A stretch of 64,000 bases of DNA, taken from assembly GCF_016469335.1 (NCBI RefSeq), contig NZ_CP059888.1, positions 1,240,001-1,304,000 of the forward strand, in the 5' to 3' direction. A program made the position numbers and the translations under genes. Below are positions 9,305 to 16,823 of the stretch, piece after piece. Positions within the stretch are counted from its first letter, which is position 1. Each line of letters opens with the position of its first letter. The stretch comes from Flocculibacter collagenilyticus (lineage in GTDB: Bacteria > Pseudomonadota > Gammaproteobacteria > Enterobacterales > Alteromonadaceae). The notes under the pieces were generated by a model. The model saw only the letters and a program-made list of their open reading frames with translations, made no database searches and had not been told where the DNA came from.

Positions 9305-10959
9305 TATCAATGAATACTTTGCTTCTTGATAAATATCAAGTACATAAAACTGATTTAGATAAAGCAGTTAACTATCAGCAGCGCTTTGGTGGAAGGTTAG
9401 AGCAAATCCTAGTAAACATGGGAAGCTTATCGGATGATCGTCTTCCCTCATTATATAGCGAATTTCTCTCACTGCCCTTATTAAATACTCAAGAGTGGTT
9501 AGAGCAACCAAGTGTTGAACTTGACAGTAATACATTGGAGTTTTTACTTGATAAACAATGGGTGCCTTTAAGTGTAGAAGATATAAACTGGATCTTCGCT
9601 GCAAAGTATCCACTTGATCTAGAAGTAAATCAATTTATTCAACAAAACAGTATTAATCCTACTGTTTATGTCGCTTCAGAGTCTGACCTACAAGTACTCG
9701 CTGATAAATATAGCAATCAAGTTGTAGATAACGAAGAACTTGAAACACTAACAGGCGATGAAGAGGAAAGACTCAAGGAGCTAGCAACTGAAGCGCCTAC
9801 GGTGAATTTACTGAATTCATTAATTACACGTGCATTAAGAGATGGCGCGTCAGATATGCATCTAGAGCCATATAATGGCCGTTACAGGGTGCGTTATCGT
9901 GTGGACGGTGTGCTTCATGAGGTTGAGCAATTAGCTACTCGCATGCAACTTCCGATTGTTACTCGTCTTAAAATCTTGTCTGGAATGGATATCGCAGAAA
10001 AGCGACGTCCACAAGATGGAAAGATTGAAATGCGAATTGCTAATCAAGAATTAGATATTCGTGTGTCCGCTTTGCCTTTAAATGAAGGCGAAAGTATAGT
10101 GATGCGCTTCTTACGCAAAGACTCTGTTAGATACGATATGTCGGTGTTGGGGTTATCTCCTGATATCCAAGACTTAATAAAAGAAGATTTAACCTCTACT
10201 GCAGGTGTAATTCTACTGACCGGTCCGACAGGTTCAGGTAAAACCACTAGCCTTTACACATTCCTGAATGCGCTTAATAACGATGATGTAAAAATTATTA
10301 CGCTTGAAGATCCAGTTGAATATCAACTTGAAGGTATCAATCAAGTACAAGTCAAATCTGATATTGGTTTTGACTTTGCCGCTGGCTTAAGAAGTATTGT
10401 TCGTCAAGATCCAGACATCATTATGTTAGGTGAGATTCGAGATCAAGAAACGTCGCAAATTGCGTTGCAATCAGCACTAACTGGGCACTTGGTATTTTCC
10501 ACGGTTCATACTAACGATGCGCCTAGTGCTTATACACGATTATTAGATTTAGGTGTGGAAGAGTTTTTATTAAATGCGGCATTAGTGTCCATCATAGCTC
10601 AACGTTTAGCTCGTAAGGTTTGTGAGCATTGCGCTGTACCCCATAGTAATCAGCATAGTTTAATTACGAAGTATCAACTTGATAAATTTGCGCAATTGCA
10701 GCAAATTCAAGAGCTTAATCTAGTCGAAGCGAAAGGCTGTGATGAGTGCTCTCATACTGGCTATAAAGGCAGGTTAGCCGTTATAGAATATTTACGTTGT
10801 GATGACTTTATTAAGTCTGTACCAAAAGATGAAAACTTTATCCCAAAAGCCAAAGGCCATAATCAAAGTTTAAATAGACGCACATTATTGCAAGATGGTT
10901 TCTATAAAGCATTACACGGTCTAACGACTATTGAAGAAGTTATCAGGGTTGCAGGCTAG
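9301..10959 (+). CDS. gspE: GspE-like secretion ATPase
   Basis: A 552-residue cytoplasmic ATPase that powers pseudopilus assembly. The N-terminal domain (about 1-150) resembles GspE/PilB N domains. The ATPase core holds the SDMHLEPYNGRYRVRYRVDG block, Walker A GPTGSGKTT at about 308-316, the Asp box LEDPVEYQ, Walker B IMLGEIRD, and a His box around STVHTNDAP. The four-cysteine metal-binding motif specific for GspE/PilB is present as C441, C444, C480 and C483. The start overlaps gspG by four bases. Given the neighbouring pseudopilin genes, GspE is a better call than PilB or MshE. Confidence 0.95.
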   Translation: MISMNTLLLDKYQVHKTDLDKAVNYQQRFGGRLEQILVNMGSLSDDRLPSLYSEFLSLPLLNTQEWLEQPSVELDSNTLEFLLDKQWVPLSVEDINWIFAAKYPLDLEVNQFIQQNSINPTVYVASESDLQVLADKYSNQVVDNEELETLTGDEEERLKELATEAPTVNLLNSLITRALRDGASDMHLEPYNGRYRVRYRVDGVLHEVEQLATRMQLPIVTRLKILSGMDIAEKRRPQDGKIEMRIANQELDIRVSALPLNEGESIVMRFLRKDSVRYDMSVLGLSPDIQDLIKEDLTSTAGVILLTGPTGSGKTTSLYTFLNALNNDDVKIITLEDPVEYQLEGINQVQVKSDIGFDFAAGLRSIVRQDPDIIMLGEIRDQETSQIALQSALTGHLVFSTVHTNDAPSAYTRLLDLGVEEFLLNAALVSIIAQRLARKVCEHCAVPHSNQHSLITKYQLDKFAQLQQIQELNLVEAKGCDECSHTGYKGRLAVIEYLRCDDFIKSVPKDENFIPKAKGHNQSLNRRTLLQDGFYKALHGLTTIEEVIRVAG

Positions 10960-11001
10960 CACGTTGAGTGATTGCTTAAGTTTAAATGGGGTAGAGATAG
11001 C

Positions 11002-12201
11002 TTGAAATTATTTCAATACAAGGCTTTTGATAAGTCAGGCGCTAAAATTGATGGGCAAATAGAAGCAAGTGATATTGCTTCAGTTCAAAAGCAATTGAGT
11101 ACGCAAGGCCTATACCCATCAGAAATTAAAGAGTTTAAAGAGTCACAATCCTTATTTGGTTTTTCACAAAAGGTTTCACTTGCAGACTTAGAATTTCTGA
11201 CTGCTGAACTTAGCCTCTTGCTTTCAAGTGGCGTTCGAATTGATAAAGGTTTAGATATCATCAAAAAGACTAAAGCAAAACCTGCTTTAGCTAAACTTTT
11301 AGGTGAAATGAGTGCATCATTAAAAAAAGGGAACAGCTTATCTAAAGCTGCGAGTGAACATCCAAAAGCGTTTGACCCACTTTATGTTAACCTAATTGAA
11401 CTGGGCGAAGCGTCTGGTCAACTTTCTGATATATTTTCTGGGTTAGCCACAGATTTAAAGTTTAGGCGCGACTTGCAGCGAAAAATCATTCAATCCTTGA
11501 CTTATCCCGCAGTTATCCTTTCCGTGTGTATTCTATGTGTGATATTTATATTTAATTTTATTGTACCTCAAATGTCATCACTGTTCGCAGATGTTGAAGA
11601 TTTGCCATGGTATACACAACTATTGTTAAACGTAAGCGACTGGTTGCAAAATTATCAAGGTTTTTTACTCCTCGGCATTATTTTATCCGGTATTGGTTTA
11701 GCAAGTGTTTGGAAAAAAGAATCTTTTCAACAGAAGTGGCAGCAACTCTTATTAAAGCTCCCATTGGTAAAAAACTCTGTGTTAACAGCTGAAAGAATAC
11801 GGTTTAATTCAGGTCTTGCAATGATGCTTTCTGCGGGTGTTCCAATTGATCAAGCATTATCACTTTCCACAGGAAACATAAAAAATCTACTTTTACGACG
11901 CGAAATGGATATAGTGCGCCAAAAAGTTAAACGCGGCTCAGCATTAACTCCAGCGCTAAGACAAACTTCCTTGTTTCCACCGTTTTATGTTTCATTACTT
12001 GAGGTGGGCGAAGAAAGCGGAAATTTAGATAAAATATTTAATGAAATAGCCAGTAGAAGTAGACAAGATTTTGAAGAATGGACTCAGAAATTAACTACAT
12101 TAATCGAGCCAATATTAATTTTGACTATGGGAATAATCGTTGGAGGAGTTGTGGTGGTTATGCTTCTGAGTATGGTTTCTGTTAACGATATTGATTTTTA
12201 A
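11002..12201 (+). CDS. gspF: GspF-like inner-membrane platform protein
   Basis: A 399-residue platform protein with two repeated T2SSF domains, at roughly 60-185 and 265-390. Each has a long membrane helix after it (VILSVCILCVIFIFNFIVPQ and LILTMGIIVGGVVVVMLLSM). It couples the ATPase to the pseudopilus. I chose the TTG at 11002 because it gives the family-typical start MKLFQYKAFDKSG and has GAG eight bases upstream; an upstream TTG at 10972 would add ten atypical residues. The signature VELGEASGQL-like GspF motif is seen as LIELGEASGQL, and again as LLEVGEESGNL. Confidence 0.94.
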   Translation: MKLFQYKAFDKSGAKIDGQIEASDIASVQKQLSTQGLYPSEIKEFKESQSLFGFSQKVSLADLEFLTAELSLLLSSGVRIDKGLDIIKKTKAKPALAKLLGEMSASLKKGNSLSKAASEHPKAFDPLYVNLIELGEASGQLSDIFSGLATDLKFRRDLQRKIIQSLTYPAVILSVCILCVIFIFNFIVPQMSSLFADVEDLPWYTQLLLNVSDWLQNYQGFLLLGIILSGIGLASVWKKESFQQKWQQLLLKLPLVKNSVLTAERIRFNSGLAMMLSAGVPIDQALSLSTGNIKNLLLRREMDIVRQKVKRGSALTPALRQTSLFPPFYVSLLEVGEESGNLDKIFNEIASRSRQDFEEWTQKLTTLIEPILILTMGIIVGGVVVVMLLSMVSVNDIDF

Positions 12202-12202
12202 A

Positions 12203-12619
12203 ATGCACTTAATAAAAGGTAGTGGTAGAGAGCGAATTCTCGGTTTTACTATGGTGGAGCTACTAACGGTATTAAGTTTAATGATATTTTTAATGTCTTT
12301 AATAGGGCCTTTAAGCGTTAGTACTTTTGAAAAAGCAAAGGCAAAGAAAGAGTTACTTCTGTTAAAGGATATTTTAAAAGAAACGGGTAAGATGTCTTAT
12401 TTAACGGGTAAGAAATATCAGTTGTTATTAAATAAATCTAGTATTCATATTAAAAGATTAGAAAGCCAGATTCTAACTGATATAGGAAAAATAGATTTTG
12501 AAAATATAACCTTTGAATCCCAAGTGATTTTATATGATAAGTACGGGCATTCAGATATTGCAAATATAAATGTTTTTTTTCGACACGAAGAGCTTAAATT
12601 AAGATTGCAAGATTTATGA
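12203..12619 (+). CDS. gspH: GspH-like minor pseudopilin
   Basis: A 138-residue minor pseudopilin. The leader MHLIKGSGRERILG is cut before FTMVELLTVLSLMIF, which has Glu at +5. The start ATG lies one base beyond the gspF stop; I prefer it to a TTG at 12191 inside gspF. Apart from the N-terminal helix the sequence is divergent and AT-rich, so the H assignment rests on position (before I, J, K), length and pilin signal rather than on the globular domain. Confidence 0.75.
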   Translation: MHLIKGSGRERILGFTMVELLTVLSLMIFLMSLIGPLSVSTFEKAKAKKELLLLKDILKETGKMSYLTGKKYQLLLNKSSIHIKRLESQILTDIGKIDFENITFESQVILYDKYGHSDIANINVFFRHEELKLRLQDL

Positions 12620-13056
12620 AACTTGTTAAAGCAGATAAAAATATAGGTTTTACCCTCATTGAAGTTTTAGTTTCAGCAGTTATTCTTTTTGCTGGTATAT
12701 TTATTTCAATGTCCTTAATTAAGGGGGCTTATTTATCAAGCGAGAAAGCGGTATCTCAATTAAATACAGTCGCAGTAATCCAACCTATTTTATCTGTAAT
12801 ACGCCATGATATTAGAAGTAAGGGAAACGAACAAGTAACTAATTTGTCGGGAAGGGGGGATGTATGGTTCGGGCGTTTTTCATGGACTGCTACAATGATT
12901 AAATTTAGAGGCGCGCCTAACAGGTTTGATGTCGATAAAGGCTCATTTGTGACGCCTCCACATAAATATAAACTTTGGGAAGTACAGTTAAAACTAACAA
13001 TTAATAGTGTTGAAACAGAATTTGAGTTTAAAGAGTTAAGCTGGAATGAAAAATAG
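12616..13056 (+). CDS. gspI: GspI-like minor pseudopilin
   Basis: A 146-residue minor pseudopilin whose leader MKLVKADKNIG precedes FTLIEVLVSAVILFAGIF, with Glu at +5. The EVLVA-like block with a following small hydrophobic stretch is typical of GspI/PilV. It overlaps gspH by four bases (ATGA) and gspJ by eleven. GspI helps start the pseudopilus tip together with J and K. A G6 tract occurs at 12854-12859. The assignment relies on the N-terminus and order. Confidence 0.78.
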   Translation: MKLVKADKNIGFTLIEVLVSAVILFAGIFISMSLIKGAYLSSEKAVSQLNTVAVIQPILSVIRHDIRSKGNEQVTNLSGRGDVWFGRFSWTATMIKFRGAPNRFDVDKGSFVTPPHKYKLWEVQLKLTINSVETEFEFKELSWNEK

Positions 13057-13723
13057 TAAAGGCTTTTCATTAATTGAACTAATGATATCAACCACACTAT
13101 TGGCAGGTGTGTTGTACCTAGGGACATTTTCATACGGCTTAATATCCTCTATTTGGAATAGGTCTTCGACTGAATTTGATTCGTCTTTTACGCAAGGAAA
13201 AAACCTTTATATTTTGCAAAAAGTTATAGGGGGTATCTCACCTTATGTTATCAGTGGAAGCAATAATATTCCTGCTTTCTATTTTGTAGGTGGAAAGAGT
13301 AGTCTTTTATCGTTTAGTAATATATCTCCATATTCTGCCCAAACCCCCGAATTTTTTCGAATATATAGCACTATTGACAGTGATGGGAAGGTTGATGTTA
13401 TTTATCAGTCGGTACCTGCTGCAGAAACCTTACTTACTGACACAAAAGATGAGATTACACTTAACCAAACGATTACTTTATTAAAAGGACTGGATGAGTT
13501 TAAGATTGAATATTATGGATGGAAGAATTTGACGTCTAAAACAGGAAATAAAGCAAAGAGTTTTAGGAAATGGTTTGAAATATTTTCAGGTATAGATAAT
13601 CAAATCTTGCCTGAATTAATTAAGTGCACTTTAGTTAAGGGTGGTATAAAACTTGAGTTTTATACCACTTTGGATATTAGTAGTGAAAAATGGCTATCTC
13701 AGTACTACTATGAAAATGATTAA
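13046..13723 (+). CDS. gspJ: GspJ-like minor pseudopilin
   Basis: A 225-residue minor pseudopilin with leader MKNSKG and mature start FSLIELMISTTLLAGVLYLG, Glu at +5. Length and the long beta-rich C-terminal domain fit GspJ, which forms the I-J-K tip complex. The segment ILQKVIGGISPYVI and the later ITLLKGLDEFKIEYYGW resemble the GspJ strand that sits beside GspK. It overlaps gspI at its start and gspK at its end. Confidence 0.8.
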   Translation: MKNSKGFSLIELMISTTLLAGVLYLGTFSYGLISSIWNRSSTEFDSSFTQGKNLYILQKVIGGISPYVISGSNNIPAFYFVGGKSSLLSFSNISPYSAQTPEFFRIYSTIDSDGKVDVIYQSVPAAETLLTDTKDEITLNQTITLLKGLDEFKIEYYGWKNLTSKTGNKAKSFRKWFEIFSGIDNQILPELIKCTLVKGGIKLEFYTTLDISSEKWLSQYYYEND

Positions 13724-14579
13724 ATTGGAGCGTAAAAATGGAATTGCTTTGATACAAGTATTACTAATATCGGCAATAATATCAGTAATATCGCTTTACA
13801 TTTCTCAAAATGCTAGAAAGCAAGTTGCAATGGCTATCGTTGCGAAGCAGAAAGCAGAGGCTTTAATAATTTCGCATAGTACTGAATCCGAAATTATTTT
13901 TGAGTTATTAACAAGTAGTAAAGGGAGAGCTGACACTGCAACGGTAAATTGGAACTTTCATGGTGACCTTTTCTCATTTTCAAATGACAATAAGGCTATG
14001 GATGTGAAATTATCTATTCAAGATCGCTCAGCATTGATAAACCTACATTACCCAGATAGAGATAATCTTCTTAAGCTTTTGGAGCAATCGGGTTTATCAG
14101 CCTTAAAAGCAAGGGATATTGTAGCTAGTCTTATAGACTGGCAAAAAGCAAGAAATTCTAATGTGTCCTCACAGAAGACAAGAGGCGGTAATATTCCCTA
14201 TATAGGTGACTTTATTCATGTTGAATCTGTTGATCAGAAGATAATAGAATTGTTGCAAAGGAATGCTACTTTACATAGAGGGGCTAATTTTAATCCTATG
14301 CTCTCCCCATTTGAGCTCTTATCGGCACTAACTAATTCCTCCACAGCAATGGCTGTAATATCAGAACGTAAAAGCGGAACGCTTACTAAGAACAAGTTTG
14401 TTTCGATTACTAAGTTGGAAGAAAATGAAAATTCAATTTTTTATCCTTCCAACTTATTAAAAATCACAATATCTAGTAGTGTAGGTAAGTCTAATGTAGA
14501 AAAGCAGTTTAATATCGATTTATTTCCATATGCATCTAGTTCAGCTCCACCATTTAATATTCTTTCAATTACAAAGTGA
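13710..14579 (+). CDS. gspK: GspK-like minor pseudopilin (tip)
   Basis: A 289-residue protein matching GspK, the capping pseudopilin at the tip. The leader MKMIKLERKNG is followed by IALIQVLLISAIISVISLYIS. The +5 residue is Gln rather than Glu, and GspK characteristically lacks the +5 Glu. Inside is the GspK-type helical region with RSALINLHYPDRDNLLKLLEQ and ARDIVASLIDWQ. I chose ATG 13710 (ATG 13716 is also possible), giving a 14-base overlap with gspJ. It is followed by a 39-base gap before gspL. Confidence 0.83.
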   Translation: MKMIKLERKNGIALIQVLLISAIISVISLYISQNARKQVAMAIVAKQKAEALIISHSTESEIIFELLTSSKGRADTATVNWNFHGDLFSFSNDNKAMDVKLSIQDRSALINLHYPDRDNLLKLLEQSGLSALKARDIVASLIDWQKARNSNVSSQKTRGGNIPYIGDFIHVESVDQKIIELLQRNATLHRGANFNPMLSPFELLSALTNSSTAMAVISERKSGTLTKNKFVSITKLEENENSIFYPSNLLKITISSSVGKSNVEKQFNIDLFPYASSSAPPFNILSITK

Positions 14580-14618
14580 TTTTAAGGTAAGTACATTTTT
14601 AAACCAGAGATAGTAAGT

Positions 14619-15713
14619 ATGTTGATTGACAAGTTTTCATCGTTTATTCTTAAATTTTTTTGTGGATACTTTGACGGAAATATAAATCGTTTTGTCGAAC
14701 AAAAAAGTAAACTTATACTTAATAGTGAAGAAAATAATAGACCGCCTTTAGTTTTAATTGTATCGAGAGAGTTTTATGCTGAAGAGCATATTATTTACCC
14801 TGTTGATAATATTTCAGATGCTAAAAAAATGATAGCTCTAGAGAAAGCTGACGTTAGCAATAATATATATATTTATTACAAGCTTAATAATTCGTCGATT
14901 CATGTTTTGGTTTATTCTTTTCAAGACAATGTTCCTCACTCTTTGATTCGAATTCCGGAAAGTCAATTAATAGGTAAAACTCTAGAAAATAACTATATAT
15001 TAGAAATTGAAGTTAGCACAAATAACTCGTATTTTATTACTAAGGTTAATAGCACTATAGTTAGTGCATGTAAAACTCCACTATTGAATTCTACGATGAA
15101 GTTTGCTGCTTCTGTTAACTTGAATGAAAGTGCGGAAGCTAATACAGTTACAAAAGAGTGTATTTTTCAATTCTTTAAAAGCGCAATTCTTAGTTCATTG
15201 AAGGAGTCTTGCGTTCAAGGAGTTGTTAGTTTCTACAAAGAAAGAAAACAAAAACTTTTTAAAACAGTGACTTTTTCACTATTAATTCCGATTATTTTTA
15301 TTACAGCTTTATATATTGGCCTTACTAGTATATTTCTGTTTCTTTATGAGGATAAGCTCTATTACGAATCTGCCCAGATTGATGAGGAAGTTATAAATCT
15401 TGTTGCTGTAAAAAGTAACTTAGATAATAAGCTAAAAAAGGCTGCCTTATATAATGAGTTTATTGAAAGTCAAAATCGTACAGCATTAGTGTGGTTAATA
15501 GTCAAAGAGCATGCATCTTATGTTCAGTACACAAATGTACGGTTTAGCAATCAACGATTTATTATAAGAGGAAAAACTAAAAGTGCTACAGAGCTACTGA
15601 CAAAATTGAGCGCTAATCAGCAGGTTGTAGATGCTAAATTTGATTACCCCACACGAAAAAGCCGAGGGGAAGAGTACTTTGTGATTAGTCTTATAATTAA
15701 TGAAATCAATTAG
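14619..15713 (+). CDS. gspL: GspL-like inner-membrane assembly protein
   Basis: A 364-residue divergent protein placed as GspL by position and architecture. A cytoplasmic region of about 215 residues precedes one membrane helix (TFSLLIPIIFITALYIGLTSIFL) and a periplasmic domain. The last 75 residues look like the ferredoxin-like fold of GspL/PilN (YVQYTNVRFSNQRFIIRGKT followed by a hydrophobic strand). GspL links the GspE ATPase to the membrane platform. The cytoplasmic actin-like part is weakly recognisable and slightly short, so partner contacts may be unusual. Confidence 0.68.
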   Translation: MLIDKFSSFILKFFCGYFDGNINRFVEQKSKLILNSEENNRPPLVLIVSREFYAEEHIIYPVDNISDAKKMIALEKADVSNNIYIYYKLNNSSIHVLVYSFQDNVPHSLIRIPESQLIGKTLENNYILEIEVSTNNSYFITKVNSTIVSACKTPLLNSTMKFAASVNLNESAEANTVTKECIFQFFKSAILSSLKESCVQGVVSFYKERKQKLFKTVTFSLLIPIIFITALYIGLTSIFLFLYEDKLYYESAQIDEEVINLVAVKSNLDNKLKKAALYNEFIESQNRTALVWLIVKEHASYVQYTNVRFSNQRFIIRGKTKSATELLTKLSANQQVVDAKFDYPTRKSRGEEYFVISLIINEIN

Positions 15714-15722
15714 GTGATAATA

Positions 15723-16268
15723 ATGAGAAATAAACATTTAGTATCAATGTTTATTATCGTTTTGCTTCTGTGTATGAAATTTTTATTATATCCAGTTTTA
15801 GAGTGGCAAGACGCACAGATAATAAATTTACAATTACTTAAAAATAAATATTTAAAAACTACAGAGTTAAATAAGCAAAAGGACACCATTGAAAAGTATT
15901 ACCAAGATATTTCTATGAAGCTACAAGGTGTAAAAGGTGTTGTTTTTGAGCCGATGAAAGAAACAGAGCTTCAGTTACAACAGCAAAAGTGGTTAGAAGG
16001 CCTACTTGCGAAAAATTTCATTTCATACAGAAATATTGGTTGGGAGAAACCAACTTTAGTAGATGGTAATAACGATATAATTAAGCACTCAGTTAATTTA
16101 TCATTAAAAGGAGATATTAATGACATAGTATCTTTATATATAAGCTTGGAAACAAATATACATTTCACATCTATTGATAGTTTTAATTTTAATATTAAAG
16201 GGAATGATCAAACCAAGTTGGATGGTAGACTTGTTTTGAGTTTTTATTCATATGGACATAATTCATAG
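15723..16268 (+). CDS. gspM: GspM-like inner-membrane protein
   Basis: A 181-residue protein with one N-terminal membrane helix (LVSMFIIVLLLCMKFLLYPVL), a coiled-coil region at about 30-75, and a C-terminal alpha/beta part. This is the GspM/PilO layout, and GspM pairs with GspL. The start at ATG 15723 is set by AGGTGA ending five bases upstream; a GTG at 15714 is less likely. Sequence similarity to classical GspM is low by eye, so the name rests on order and topology. Confidence 0.65.
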   Translation: MRNKHLVSMFIIVLLLCMKFLLYPVLEWQDAQIINLQLLKNKYLKTTELNKQKDTIEKYYQDISMKLQGVKGVVFEPMKETELQLQQQKWLEGLLAKNFISYRNIGWEKPTLVDGNNDIIKHSVNLSLKGDINDIVSLYISLETNIHFTSIDSFNFNIKGNDQTKLDGRLVLSFYSYGHNS

Positions 16269-16276
16269 AGAAAAGT

Positions 16277-16813
16277 ATGAAAGAATTTAACCCTATAATT
16301 TTGATATTAGCGTGTACTATGATAACTGCCTTTTATTTTATAGATTTTAATAATCGGTTTGTAGGACTTCTAGATAATAACTCATTTAAACCATTCAATA
16401 TTGAAGAAAAGGAGCTGATATTTAAAAGTCACATGCTTAATAGTGAGACAGTGAAACTATTAAAAAATAGTTACAAAAACCCTACTTCAACTATTAAATC
16501 AGTGAACAGTATTGATAATAAGCGAGTAACTGAGGACAATACCACATCTTTGAAAACTCTTAATGGAGAGCATAAAATATTATTGCAAGGGATTGTTAAG
16601 AAAAATAATTTAGCAGGTATTCAAAAAATATATTTTTTAATCCAGCTTATAAATGAGTCTGTTGATGAAGAAAACAAAGTGATTAAGCTTTTAGATGGCG
16701 AGTCGATATTTGATTATCGCGCATCTATTTTATCAAATACGTCAATTCAGTTAGTTAATAGTAATACTAAACATGTTATTTTATTAAAAATGTACAAGGG
16801 AGTCGGCCAATAG
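16277..16813 (+). CDS. Short GspC-like inner-membrane protein (HR domain only)
   Basis: A 178-residue protein with one N-terminal membrane helix (IILILACTMITAFYFIDF) and a linker of about 80 residues. Residues 98-175 form a beta-rich region reading LLQGIVKKNNLAGIQK, then VIKLLDGESIFDYRASILSN and SIQLVNSNTKHVILLKMY. This pattern matches the homology-region domain of GspC (and PilP), which contacts the N0 domain of the secretin. There is no PDZ or coiled-coil domain after it, so it is shorter than classical GspC. It lies just before the secretin gene, as gspC does in canonical operons. The role as secretin connector is inferred. Confidence 0.6.
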   Translation: MKEFNPIILILACTMITAFYFIDFNNRFVGLLDNNSFKPFNIEEKELIFKSHMLNSETVKLLKNSYKNPTSTIKSVNSIDNKRVTEDNTTSLKTLNGEHKILLQGIVKKNNLAGIQKIYFLIQLINESVDEENKVIKLLDGESIFDYRASILSNTSIQLVNSNTKHVILLKMYKGVGQ

Positions 16814-16823
16814 GCTGCAATTT

